Shown piece by piece: positions 30,889 through 43,095 of a stretch of 64,000 nucleotides of DNA. Location of the stretch: positions 58,895,684 to 58,959,683 of the forward strand of contig CM043942.1 in the NCBI GenBank assembly GCA_014529385.2, read 5' to 3'. Position numbers and translations under genes: made by a program. The first letter of the stretch is position 1; each line of letters opens with the position of its first letter. The notes under the pieces were generated by a model. It made no database searches. It saw only the letters and a list, made by a program, of their open reading frames with translations, and had not been told where the DNA came from. The DNA is from Adiantum capillus-veneris (Eukaryota; Streptophyta; Polypodiopsida; Polypodiales; Pteridaceae).

Positions 30889-33415
30889 CTTTCGGAACCA
30901 CTGTAGAAACTGATTCTACAGCTCCTTCCATGAACCTCGATCATCACGTTTTAGACCATCGAACCATAATTGCACGTTTGAGCATCAACATCGGCACCAT
31001 CTACAACTTTTTTGTGTTTGTTAACATACACATCGATAGCATCCATAATTCAAAATTTGGTGACCAATCCTCAGGGTCTTAAACACATGTAAATATGGGC
31101 CTAAATCTTTGCTCCACTATCTCTGCTAGCTTCAAATCCGACCACCAAACATTCTTCTACCATCCGCCAGCCCTCTGTCAGCTTTGAGCACTGCTTCCAA
31201 CTTCAAACTAAGCATCAATGTAGCTCCTTGGTGGGGGCACCAAAAAATGGATAGGGGGAAAGGGATACACACATACCACACAAAACATTTCCTCTCTATA
31301 GCCTAGGATAATCACTACACCCTATCCACTAGAGTTCACTTGAAATTCATACAACTGACTGCATGCCACACAAAATGTTGCATGGTAACAACCGTGCCAC
31401 AACAGACACTGTTCTCTCTTTCTCTCTCACACACATATAGACCCGGGTAGGCACACACATCTCAAACATCAGCACCAAATGATTGGAACATGCCAAAGAT
31501 AAGAAGGGGGAAGAAAAGGCAACAAACTTTGCTATGGTTTTCTTCAATTTTGACAAAAACACCTTCTACAACACCATTAAAACATGCTAGCATCAGCTGC
31601 ATTGGCACCAGCATGGCAAGTGCAAAAAAGGCCCTGGAAGTCAATGGCTTTGCCTCCATATGTGTCTCTCCTCGAGAGAGGCAAGAAGACCTATTGTCAA
31701 TGCCCTCGTTGGCTCTGAAATGGTCTAAAAGCTCCACCCTAACCACCATAGAGAGCTCCTCCCAAGCTCCACCCGACTTCTTGGGCTACAAATGCACCTG
31801 CTCACTTTGCAATTTTCCAACACTGCCTCAAACAATGCACACTAAAACTGCAAAAAATAGCTAGATTCCCCACAGTCGTCTCACAATCCACCAACTTCAT
31901 CCTGCAATATCTCTCTGATTTGTTGGACTCCATTTGACACACCGTCACTTCTTATGGCATTCATATGTTGCATACTTCACATGCAAGCCCTAGAGAGACT
32001 CCAAAAAACCTCAAACGACACACCAATCGAGGCGATCAAACTAGCACAAAATTGGTCCCCTGATGAAACTTCCATTGGCAATTACTTGGCATTTGGGACT
32101 CCAAATGATGATCTAAAAATAGTGACATGATCCACATAAAGAGATCTACTCATCCCTATGTTGAAATCGGCTCTAGACACCTTGCATTATCTTCAATGTC
32201 CATCTAGGTAGATATGTAACTCATTGGACCTTCAAACTTAAATATCTTGCACTTTGTAGCTCTGTTGGATGAGCCATCTGGACCTGCTATTTCAACACTT
32301 CAACCTCTACATATCCAAGACAAAACCTAGCACTTTGGACATCCTTCACTTGTCATCCTGTCAATCCCTTTTTTTAGCCTATCTTATTTAAAAAAACACA
32401 TAAAGCATACATCTCCACTGCCACTTGGTTGCCTAGGCATTTCCCATCTTCTCTAGCCCTTTGCCATGCCTATATCAACATATACATCACTACTTGTACC
32501 CTTTGCTAGGGTATACACACTTTGGTTGGACCAACATCCAAGTATCCATTGAAAATACATTGCATAAGAGTCAAAGGCAGGCAACCTAGCCACGTATTAA
32601 GCATGCTGTTAGTCCATTATATTCAAGTAAAATTTGCTACGGTCTAAGACTCTTAGCCACTCTAGGTACTGCTCGATCTGGAAGAGTTAATCATATTTAT
32701 GTTGTGTCACTCATGCTCGTACAGGTGAGCATAAGAGTCAAAGTCTATGTATTTTAAGGCTCTGAAGTTAAGGAGGAAGTCCAAAAGACACTCACACATT
32801 GAGCACAGTGGGATATGAATGTAGATGCTTTGATAACCCTTCTTGGAAAGTGGAAGCTACTGTGACCTCCTTTGATGTCACATGTGCTACATTTGTTCCT
32901 TGAAGCTCCCTTGCATCAACTCCATCTTTCACATTGTTTGGTAAATTTCTTGTATGCATATAAAGTGTCTCATAATTGCCACTTGCATTATACACTCTTT
33001 TTTTTGTTTCTCCCAAGCACTCACCTTGCATAAATAGGTACTTCAAATCCAACTTGTCAACTCCAAAAGACTTCATATATCAAAGGAGCTTTTTTCCACC
33101 GAATTGTTTCCTTTTGGTCATCTAATTTTTAGACCCTAATTTAGAAACACTCATCACTATCCTCTTGTATATATTCCCTCTACATCCACAATAAGGAAAT
33201 TTCTACCCATATAAATTATCAAAGAATCAAAGCAACAACCATATATCTCAACCATGCTTGTGAAGAGCAAAACTTATCTTCATGGGCAACAACAAAGCTC
33301 CATCAAGAAATGGAAAGTTGAAGAATGGCATAAAAGAACAAGAAATGACAAATTCAGTAAGAGAGCTAGCTCAATAAGTCATGACACTCATAATGTGCTT
33401 ACACACAGCTTCAAA

Positions 33416-33416
33416 G

Positions 33417-33467
<51 letters not shown>
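33416..33467. repeat. Compound (TG)n(GA)n microsatellite
   Basis: About 15 bases of TG repeat run directly into about 36 bases of GA repeat. Confidence 0.95.
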
Positions 33468-33472
<5 letters not shown>

Positions 33473-33948
33473 CACTATTTCAATATAGAGGATTTTTATC
33501 TTGACAAGTAGCATGTCTCACAATATTTTTTGTTATAATCCTAGAAATTGACAATATCTTCCCAATAAATGGAACTCACTACAAAAATGTTATTGTGAAT
33601 ATGCATGTTTTTATAAATATAGAGGGTGTGTCATGGGACATGTATTCAAATCCATCACCAAGTTTGTAGTATATAATCCCCTAATGCATTTATGAAAAAA
33701 CCCTAAATTCTAATTTTGTATGGATTTGAAAAACATACCAATATACATATACACTATGTCAAAATGTCTGTTGGTATGTGTGCATGCACATGTCCATTAG
33801 AAGTGTACTTTGTTATAATCTCTAGATTTTCTTATGGACATTTGAGTGAGTAATTGTGTGTGTATGCATGGTGTGCATGCGCATTAGAGTACACGCATAT
33901 GTAGATATATCTTGGAGTTTCAATTGAAGGTGTGTCTTATTTTTTCTT

Positions 33949-33955
<7 letters not shown>

Positions 33956-33979
<24 letters not shown>
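33956..33979. repeat. (TG)n microsatellite
   Basis: There are about 12 dinucleotide units, preceded by an interrupted TG-rich stretch. Confidence 0.95.
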
Positions 33980-34433
33980 GGTGCTTATGCGCCCATGGAT
34001 GTGTAAATACTTCTAAAACCATTTTTGCAAACATTGCAGTAATTTGTTTACTTAAATTTAAAATTGATGACAAAATATTTGATTTAAAACAACACATGTG
34101 AAGTTGTGGCAAGAAGTAATCCCATGCTGCCAATCCCCTTCAAATATCAAAAAATACCTTGATGAATGATATAATTCTACAATTTATACTTTGAATGGTT
34201 TCACAATTTATCTAGCTATCATAGAATTATGTAAAATGGAAAGTAAACAAATACTTTTTCAAGCTCTATAATGGAGTACAACTCAAGCTTGTGTATACTC
34301 AAAGATATCTTGGTTTCTGGAAATCACTCTTCTTCTCCTTTTATCCTCATATGTCCTCAATCTATTGAAGAATATAGTGACCTATTATTAGATACAACAA
34401 TTTTTGTTTTGCATAGAGACAATATTGTAATAT

Positions 34434-34452
34434 TGTGTGTGTGTGTGTGTGT
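34434..34452. repeat. (TG)n microsatellite
   Basis: There are about 9 units. Confidence 0.9.
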
Positions 34453-34762
34453 ACATTGGAGAAGGAGAGAGAATGATACAAGATAACAAAGTTGCAATCT
34501 GTTTCCTCCTTTTTTGACAACACCTTTTAAAAAAAGTCAATTTTTAGGAGGGCGTGTGTGTGTGTCCAACACGGTTTCATTTAATTCAAAAACTTCATTT
34601 GTTAGACTGCTAAATGCCTTAGTACCCATATGGTGAAGCTCACCCAATTCTAATTGTTGAAATGTCTCCCTCAAAGGGGCTTAAAATTTTTAGTATTGAA
34701 GAGAAAGCCTTTTAAAAGTTATTTCTAAAAGTTGCATTCACTTCTTTGACATACTAAAAAAA

Positions 34763-34989
34763 TGTTACCATATACATGTGGTAGTGATGTGTGTGAACAC
34801 ACTAGGACCACTGGGGCATTTTTTCCCGCTTTAGGAGGTTTTCTCCCCTGTGCATTGTATATACGCCCATCACTCTAGGGCTATCTATCTTTCCATTGCA
34901 CACAAAGTAACACACTCTCTATTGTATGCCTTGAGCTTCCTTCATCTTCTCCAAGCTGTGTGCGTTTCTCTGCAACCCTAATTCCAACA
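34763..34989 (+). repeat. 5' LTR of copia copy 2
   Basis: The LTR is 227 bp, starts TGTTACC and ends CCAACA, followed by TTGGTATCTG, a primer site broken after TGGTATC. Confidence 0.95.
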
Positions 34990-35211
34990 ATTGGTATCTG
35001 ATTTCTGATTCGGGCTCATTTCGGCCTCCGTTTCCACTACAGGGAGGTCTGCACAGGCAATTTTGTCATTTTGTGCATAATTTTTGTCAGTGTCATTTTG
35101 TGTATAACAGGTGCCTTACAATATTCTACGGTTTCTGCTATATAGCACGTGTTGTTCTCGCTCCGTTTCTCCTATTTTCGGGCAATTTTCACATCAGGTG
35201 CAACATTTACC

Positions 35212-36115
35212 ATGGTTGACACACAACAACACAAATGTGTTCAAGATGTTTGCTATTGAGGACACGTTGGATGGGGACAATTACCTATGTGGACTTATAT
35301 GATGAAACATGTTCTTGTGTCAAAGGGCATCTAGAATATTGTGCAGGGCATTGATGTACGTCTTGGTTCTGAGGATGTAGGCTATGTTGAGTATGTTGCA
35401 GGTCTTGCTGCAAGGATTGCTGCTATTAGAGTTGTTTTTCCTATGGTAGAACAAGCTCATTGGGATGTAAAGGATGCGCAGGCCCATGCATTGATTGCAT
35501 TGTCTGTGAAGCGCACCATTATTCCTTACATCCACTCAGCAAAATCTACAAAACAGGCCTGGGATATTTTGGCTGGTCTTTATGCAAGCCGTGACAAGAC
35601 TAAAATTTCTTTGCTGCGTAAAGAGCTGGAGTCGAAGATTATGCATGAGGAAGATGATATGGACACTTTCCTTGCTGGTGTCAAGGATATCAATGAGAAA
35701 CTTATTTCTGCAGGTGAAGTCATTTCAGACAGTTTCCTACTAGATTAAGAAACTGTTCTTGATGCCTACTAGATTCCTACTAGACTTTTGCTAGTACTTA
35801 GAGACTGATGACCCAAGGAAATTTTGAACTTGTCAAGTTTGATGCATTATGCATATTTCTATTGCAAGAGTCACTTTCCAGAAAAAACAAGACTAGGCAG
35901 CGTGCAATTGAACATGATTTTTTTGCTTCTCAAAGAAAGGGTGGTAACAGCAATACAACCACTTCTTATGGTTCTGCTGTGAGTGGAAAAACTTCTGTTC
36001 CTAATGCTTTTAATGGCAGCAATTCATCTGGAAATTCTGGTGATAAGGGAAAAAATAAAATGCGTTGCCATTATTGTAAAGCTAATGATCACTTGATCGA
36101 GTCGTGTCCTAAGTA
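35212..36115 (+). pseudogene. Copia copy 2 Gag relic
   Basis: The ATG context CCATGGTTGAC matches copy 1, but the frame is lost within ten codons by an indel. The Gag helical part is read at 35341-35748 in another frame. The TAG at 35799-35801 is the same stop as in copy 1, and the zinc knuckle CHYCKANDHLIESC is at about 36064. A TAG at 36114-36116 follows. Confidence 0.85.
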
Positions 36116-39100
36116 GAAGGCCAAAGAGGCTAAGAAGAAAGAGGGTAGCTCCACTGCAAATGCTAGTTCCACTACAAATGCAGCCATTGTTGAGTCTTCT
36201 GTGAAAGTAGACTGTGTTGTTGATTTTGATGCAGAATGGGCTTTTAGCGTAGAGTGCACTTACAATCTTGTTGTCCATGATGCATGCTTGTCAGTTGTTG
36301 CAGATCCACATGTGTGGTATTTTGACAGTGGTGCTACAAAGCACATTACCTCACATCGTGAATTGTTCACCTCTCTCAAGTCTTTCCCTCATGAGAATTC
36401 AGTCACTTGTGCCAACAATGCCTCTTATCCAATTCAGGGAGTTGGCAAGATTTTACTTACTGCTGCAAATTGCAGCTCTTTCACACTTGTTGATGCACTT
36501 TATGTACTTGGGATTAAGAAGAATCTTTTGTCTCTATCTGCACTTGCTATACTTGAACTTGTAGTCAAATTTGTGGATGACATATGCACAGTTCATGATC
36601 TCAATTTTGGTGATGAAATTGTTCCATCTGGCCTTTTGTGCCATGGGTTGTATAAGCTCACTTTGTATGACAAGTGTGAACAAAATTTTGCAAATGTTGT
36701 TGTAGATTCAAGGGCTATTTCAGATGCAAAACTTTGGCATGCACGTTTTGGTCATTTGAATTTTGCCAGTTTGATGCGTTTGTAGAAATCTGATATGGTT
36801 GCTTCTTTGCCCCCTCTTGAAGCACCTGTCAAACATGTTTGTAAAGGCTGTACTTTGGGTAAGATGCAGTGTTCTAAGCTTACAAAGGATTGTTCAGTTC
36901 GGGCCACATGCAGGTTGCAGCTTGTGCATAGTGATGTTTGTGGGCCCATGCAAACTTCGTCCTTAGGCAATTACCTCTACTTGGTGACTTTCATTGATGA
37001 TTACTCTAGGCATGCATGGGTATTTCCGCTTAAATCAAAGTCCAAAGTTTTTATGTGCTTCAAACAATTTCTGGCTATGGCTGAAAATGCCTTGAAATGT
37101 ACTATGGGCACCCTCCGTTCCGATCGAGGGGAGTATATGTCTCATGAATTCAATGCATTTTTGGCTAGTCATGGGATAAAACACCAATGTACAATGCCTT
37201 ATACACCTCAGAAAAATGGTGTTGCTGAGAGGAAAAACAGGTCACTTACAAAAATGGCATGTTGTATGGTCAAAAGTCAAGCTTTGCTGCATTCTTTTTG
37301 GCTTGAGGCCATCATGTGTGCCACTTATGTACTTAACAGGTGTCCTACAAAAGCTTTGCAGTCTATTACTCCATATGAAGCATGGCATGATAGAAAGCAT
37401 TCTACTGAGCACATGCATGTTTTTGGATGTTTGGCATATGCTTTGGTGCCACAAACACAACGCAAAAAATTGGATGATAAGGCTGTCAAATGTATTTTTG
37501 TTGGTTATAGTGTTGAAAGCAAAGGTTACACGTTGTATCATCTGCAAACAAAGCGTATTCTAGTTTTAGGAAATGTAGTGTTTGTGGAAGATTCTGTTCA
37601 GCCCTTGCTGTCATGTACTAGAGACAGTAATATAAGCTCACAGGACATTTATGACACTTTGTTACCTCTTTTTGGTGGTGGAAATACGAATGTAAGTTCC
37701 AATGAGGAAAATGTACATTCTATGGGGGTTTTGAAATTGTTACAGATTAGCCTGTTATTGATGCAGATGTACATGATGTTTTTGATGAGGCAAGGGCTGA
37801 AAATGAGCAGGCTAGAGGCATGCCAAAATGGCTGGTGCATAATTGCGTGACAGTAAATTGGATGCACCTTTGCTAGTTGTACTCGTTCAGGCTCTCACCA
37901 TGCATCCTATGCATAAGATTTTTATGCTTTGGTTGTGTCTATCTTACATGATGTTGAGGAACCTCTGTCTTTTGATGAAGCAAAAAATTCAAAAAATTGG
38001 ATGGATGACATGCAATCAGAATATGACGCACTTATAGAAAATGACAGATGGAGTTTATGTGATTTGCCTCCTGGAGAAAAGGCCGTTGGTACAAAGTGGG
38101 TTTACAATTTGAAACGCAAGCCGGATGGTGAGATCAATCACCATAAGGCTCGACTTGTTGCAAAGGATTATGCACACCAAAAATGCATAGATTATGAAGA
38201 GACCTTTGCTCCCACTTGCTATATGACTACTGTGCATTTTCTATGTGCATTGGCAGCTCATTTTGGTTGGGATGTACATCAATTAGACATTGTTACTACT
38301 TTCTTAAATGGTGACATATTTGAGGAAGTTTATGTAACGCAGCCTCATGGTTTTGTCATAAAAGGACAAGAGGACAAAGTGTGCAGATGTGAGAAGGCTT
38401 TGTATGGGTCTCCTCGTGCTTGGTATGAGAAAGCTGCCACTCATTTGGTCCAACGAGGCTTTTGTAACAGTCCAACAGAAATCACATTATTTGTATAGCG
38501 TGAGGGTGATGTGCTTCTCATTGTGGTTCTCTATGTAGATGATTTGCTGATCACTAGACCAAATGAGAGAAATATTGCTGAATTGAAGGCTGATTTGAAT
38601 GCTACTTTCAAGATGAAAGATTTGGGGCTGTTGCATCACTACTTGGTTATACAACTTAAGTAGTGTGATGGTGGTATTGTCTTGTGTCAGAAAAGTTACA
38701 TAGAGACATTGCTATGTAAGTTTGGACTTGAGGACTGCAAACCTTTTGCCACTCCCATGGAAACAGGTTTGAAGTTGAGTCTACATGATGCTGGCAATCC
38801 TGCTGATGCCACTCTTTACCAAACTCCTATTGGCTGCCTCATTTATGTATGCAACATGAGGCCAGATATTCAGTTTGCAGTCTCACAGGTCAACAAATTT
38901 ATGCATAGCCTAGGGTCTAAGCATAATTGGCAGACTATCAAGAGGATTTTTCGCTTCCTTAGTGGCACTTTATATCTTGGCTTGTTTTATCCCAAGGAGG
39001 GATCATTGCGGCAAAACTTACATGATTTTTTGGACTCAGATTGGGCTGGTTGTTTTGACACTCAAGTGTCAAAAAGTAGTTTTTGTTTCTTGCTTAGCAG

Positions 39101-39491
39101 TTCATGTATATCATGGTTGAGCAAGAAGCAACTTACTGTGGCCATTTCGGGTTGTGAGGCTGAGTATAGGGCAGTATTCATAACTGCGATTGAGTGAGTA
39201 TGGCTCAAACACCTTATGGATGATTTGGGTGTTGGCGAGGACACTGACCACACTATCTACACTGATAATCAGAGGGCATTGGCAGTTGCAAGGAACCCAA
39301 TTTTTCATGCTCGCACAAAGCACATTGAGGTGCATTACCACTATATCAAGGAGAGGCTCTCAGTAGGAGAGATCAGCTTGGATTATGTGCCAACACAGGA
39401 CAACCTTGTAGATCTTTTCACAAAGACATTGTCTCCTGAGATACTTGAAGCTTTCCGCAAAGCTTTGGGCTTAACCCCCTTTGTGGAATGA
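36116..39491 (+). pseudogene. Copia copy 2 Pol relic
   Basis: It has protease WYFDSGATKHITS (near 36318), integrase HARFGHLN and LRSDRGEYMSHEF (one codon shorter than copy 1), RT TKWVYNLKRKPDGEI, LYVDDLLIT near 38528, and RNase H DSDWAGC and QLTVAISGCEAEYRA. Stops or frame changes occur near 36785, 37740, 37850, 38496, 38660 and 39197. The RT has lost the LKQ codons before SPRAWYEKA. The end, at 39491, corresponds to the copy 1 stop. Confidence 0.9.
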
Positions 39492-39565
39492 TCATGTCCT
39501 TAGGGCATGGCACTTCCCTTTACTCATGTGCCAGCTCTCGTTCACCGCATAACTCTAAGGGGATT

Positions 39566-39798
39566 TGTTACCATATACATGTGGTAGTGATGTTTGTGAA
39601 CACACTAGGACCGCTAGTGCATTTTTTTCCTCTTTAGGAACGGTTTTTCCCCCCGTGCAGTAATTGTATATACGCCCATCACTCTAGGGATATCTATCTT
39701 TCCATTGCACATAAAGTAACACACTCTCTACTGCGTTCCTTGAGCTTCCTTCGTCTTCTCCAAGCTGTGTGCGTTTCTCTGCAATCCTAATTCCAACA
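39566..39798 (+). repeat. 3' LTR of copia copy 2
   Basis: It is 233 bp, with small insertions relative to the other three LTRs (for example an extra block near GTGCAGTAATTG), and is followed by the aaaaa duplication. Confidence 0.93.
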
Positions 39799-40931
39799 AA
39801 AAAGCCTTAGAAAACAAAGAATTAACAAGTGATAAAAGCATGAGGCCTGCCCTAATAAGATAAGGATGCACTAGGTGAAGGGTTTCTTCACAATGGGAAT
39901 TTTCCATGTGAAAATTTTTAAGAGCAGCAATAGATAGCAGTGCTGCTTGGTTTTCAAGGCATTTTTTTGGAAGCTTTGATGTTAGGAGTATCTACAAGAT
40001 GCCCTTCAATTACAAGAGCGTGAAGGGGTAGGGATTCGGGAATGAGACTTGAGCTACTCAAAACTCACTTAAAGAATGCTTCAAAACCTGGTTCACTGGT
40101 CAAGATCCCAAAGACCCAAGTGCGGTAGAGGCTTTGGAGGGACCGATGGCCAAATGCGAGAGAAGAAAGCGTGATCAAGGTGGGGTGCAAAACCATGCTA
40201 CTCTATTGCGAAGAGCTTGGGAGCATGATGAAAGTTGTAGGAAATCTTCTGGAATTCCATCCATCTTTGTAGTGACATATTAGGCATGGGTTTTCAGTCC
40301 CCTCAATATCGTTGAAGCTCTCCCTTCCCACTATCCCATTGCAATCTAAGTGTCCTCTCGAGTCTCGAAATCTATTTTCTCTCTTGAACTAGGGTGAGCC
40401 TCAAATTGAGGGAAACCTGATCACTATAAAAATCTCTTTGTTTATCGTGCTCTTTTATCGCGTTTTGCAAAGAGAAGATCCAAACTCGGCTGGAGAGGAA
40501 AGAGAGAGGAGTGTAGAGGTGTTTTTTTGTATTTAAACTATTACCGTGACTGTTTTTGTTGATATTACCGTCTTTATTACCTCAATCTAGTGCCTAAACT
40601 TTCAAATTTTTGCTTAAACATCCCCCCCCTCCCCTCCCTCCCCCCCCCCCCCTACCCTAAAATTTTGTTGTTTTCCTCCTCTCAATAATAATTAAAAAAA
40701 TTGTATGAAATTTAAAAAATTTTAAAAGAAAAGAGAAAGAAAGAGAAAGAGAGAGAGAGGAATAGAGAGCGAAGGGGGGGGGGGATAAGAAGATTACACT
40801 TGGTTACAGCTAAAATAATCAATGTCACTTGATTAACATAATTGAGCATGTTCACAAAGTTCGAGAGAGGAAGAGGGTGGAGATAGAGATGAATGGATTA
40901 CACGATCAAAAAACTTCATAATTGCAAAATG
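39799..40931. other. Unassigned segment with C-run, G-run and possible CACTA subterminal repeats
   Basis: No gene is seen. A run of about 30 mostly C bases lies at 40622-40654 and a G-run at 40774-40784. The stretch 40445-40600 holds several TTATCG/TTACCG motifs that reappear in inverted orientation at 47458-47515, on the other side of the CACTA gene. Confidence 0.4.
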
Positions 40932-40932
40932 A

Positions 40933-41560
40933 TTATGAATCATCTTCCAAAAGATCCCTACATGAGGCATCATCCAATTCTAAGCCCATGGCTCCTAAAT
41001 CAATAAAGAGAGAAACGAAATTTTTGTTTGTGGATGCGTCATCTTCATCATCATGACAATCATCCTCGCTAAGACTTGCCGCTATCGGGCTTGATTCATC
41101 GACCTCGCTCTCCTCTATCTCCACCTCATCCAAAGTTGGAGGTGGAAGAGGCTGGAAGATGCTCTCCACTTCATTAGTGGAAAAAATGGTTCTCCCTCGA
41201 GGTTTTACGAGGATTAAAAACCAAAGTTTTGGTTGGTGGAGTGCTGGGATATAGATGACCTATAAAAGACAAGCTCAAAGTGAGTAACATTGGTATAATT
41301 AATGATACAAGAGAATAAGAATAAAAAAGGTACATGTCACTCACCTGCTTACAATTGTGCGCTAAAACTAAATTTTCATACCTCCCTGTGTGATGCACAC
41401 TAGATTCCACCATGTGGAGGCCATTCTCATATCATCTAGAAACATTTGCAAACCACTTGCACTCGCAGATGAAGGTATAAAAGGTTCTAAAATTAATATT
41501 TAGAATCCTTTGAATAGTTCCACAGTACCTGACTTAATCATCATTCGTGTCAAAGTTGTC
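40933..41560 (-). pseudogene. CACTA transposase C-terminal exons (DUF4216 domain)
   Basis: Reading the minus strand from about 41560: AIKDNFDTNDD, a stop, VRYCGTIQRILNINF, FICECKWF, a second stop, then RYENLVLAHNCKQ. A GT-AG intron of 85 bases (41260-41344, donor CAG/GTGAGT, acceptor TATAG/GTC) joins this in frame to VIYIPALHQPKLWFLILVKPRG and an acidic C-terminus ending at 40933. The pattern YxGTI...CxWF...CKQVxYI...VKPRG is that of DUF4216. Two nonsense codons make it defective. The domain's role in CACTA transposition is not established. Confidence 0.75.
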
Positions 41561-42197
41561 CTTGATGGCACATTAGGTAGAGAATGGAGTCCAGGAGGGC
41601 CTCTATATTTGGCAGTTTAATGGAGTCAAACCTTTAGTATTAAGAAAGAAATCAAAGGACAACTTTTGAATTCAAATAGGTAAAATGGCTAGTTTATTTG
41701 AGTTCAAACTACCCCCCTAAAATGAAATTTAAAATATAGGAGGCAAATTTATTTCATGTAACATATCTGTGGAAAAAACTCGGCGTGTAGATTCTAGATC
41801 TATAATCTCCTCTTAAATCGGAGATCATATGTAGGAACTATGAAAGGCCAAAAATCATAAATTTGTCCTTCCCCTTCTCTGGGGGGAAAAGTGCATCCTT
41901 TGACCACTCTAACACCTCTCTTACACACCCACCATTCTTGTACACATGGCATGTATCTATTCATCCAAATGTTAATCACCTCCATAATCTCATGGCAAAT
42001 AAAGAGTCCCTCCTAGACCCGATACACTACCTAGCTAATGACAATCGATGGTGGTTCTACGCTCGTTAATGTGGCGCGTACGAAAGTGACAACCCTTTGA
42101 CCACATAGAGTTAAAGGAAAGGCACTACAAAATAGGAAAATATCTTTTATAAAATACAAATTAAAGATAATTTTAAGAAAAAATTTTACAATATTGT

Positions 42198-43095
42198 TTA
42201 GGCATTTAAGTACTCTACCTTTGGTACGCAACCTCGTGCATACTCCCTTTCTTTGTTTGTGATGTCTTCTTCGCATACTTTTGCTTCGGTAATTCTCTCA
42301 TGAATCCACTCCACACTAATGAGATCCGGGAAACATGCAAGGTGTCTATGCACTGGGGGTGCCCTCCTTCCTCCATGTGCTTGTTTCCATGCTTCTTTCT
42401 CTTGCAAACACCTTGCCTTTGCCACTATCCACAAGTCCACCCACTTGGTCATAATCTTTGCATTGAGAATACAAACGTTATTGACCACTCGGGATAGATT
42501 CATATCCATGTTAAGTGGTTTTCCCTTTCCACTTGGCAAGTGTGAAGTCATACTTGCATCCTCCTCGTCTGACCACATGCAAGACATTGAAGGATCAACT
42601 TGTTCCAAATACTCAGAGATGTAAACAAATGCCTCTCATATTATCCACCCTTTGGCCATACATGCCTCTAGTTGAGACCGTAGCCGCACAAAACCTTTGA
42701 GAGTCTTTAAATACCTCTCAAGAAAGAACATCCATTGTGCGTGCACTGCTCCACATATAGCGATCTTCTCCACCACGTGAACTAAAAGGTGAATTTCACT
42801 AAGAAGGACCGATCGACGAAATGCATCCTCAATGGCACACACATTTTCTGTTGCAAGTGTTTGAGTAGCAGACATAGCATCTATCACAATTTTCTTGGAG
42901 CTCACAAATCTGCAAGAAAACACACAAGGATACACCAAGTGATAGTTGAGATTATTTTGTACATAAAAAAAGTGTAGCGGAGTCTTGTGGTGTACCTTAC
43001 TAGCTCTCCAAGTTTCAAGATAGCGTCCCTAGCTTTCTTGTCCCGATGGAAAGGGGGAACAAACCCAACACACTCCAAACTTGCCTCTCTATAGC
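42198..43095 (-). pseudogene. CACTA transposase exons with DUF4218 domain
   Basis: Minus-strand exon 43095-43001 reads LGYREASLECVGFVPPFHRDKKARDAILKLGEL. A 90-base intron (42911-43000, GTAAGG...TTGCAG) follows. The next exon gives FVSSKKIVIDAM, CAIEDAFRRSVLLSEIHLLVHVVEKI and AQWMFFLERYLKTLKGFVR, the conserved DUF4218 pattern (cysteine-led helix, HL-VH pair, WMxxxER-LKxxVR). It continues to about 42198 with GKGKPLNMDMNLSRVVNNVC. The exon phases do not join perfectly, so at least one indel is present. Confidence 0.75.

Larger units (their letters stand above)
30889..34762. other. Unassigned AT-rich DNA with microsatellites
   Basis: I see no supportable gene. The minus strand near 31210-31310 has a short stretch (LGYRE followed by YPFPPIH) resembling part of the CACTA transposase exon near 43010-43090, so a CACTA relic is possible. 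From about 33400 the DNA is AT-rich with (TG)n and (GA)n tracts. The right end is the pre-insertion site of copia copy 2. Confidence 0.4.
34763..39798 (+). mobile_element. Ty1/copia retrotransposon copy 2, same family, degenerate
   Basis: LTRs are at 34763-34989 (227 bp) and 39566-39798 (233 bp), both TG...CA and clearly the family of copy 1. The target duplication is aaaaa on both sides. The segment just after the primer site has lost most of the ~170-base leader part present in copy 1. The protein frames match copy 1 codon by codon but carry many stops, small deletions and frameshifts. This copy is clearly older than copy 1. Confidence 0.95.

Noticed and set aside
31347-31864. Open frames on both strands near 31.5 kb
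   Set aside because: No motif or support from context.
32792-33076. Minus-strand open frame of 94 codons
   Set aside because: No recognisable domain, no neighbours and AT-rich context; not supportable as a gene.
40432-40441. CACTATAAAA as the left terminus of the CACTA element
   Set aside because: No matching TAGTG terminus was found to the right of the gene, so the match may be chance.
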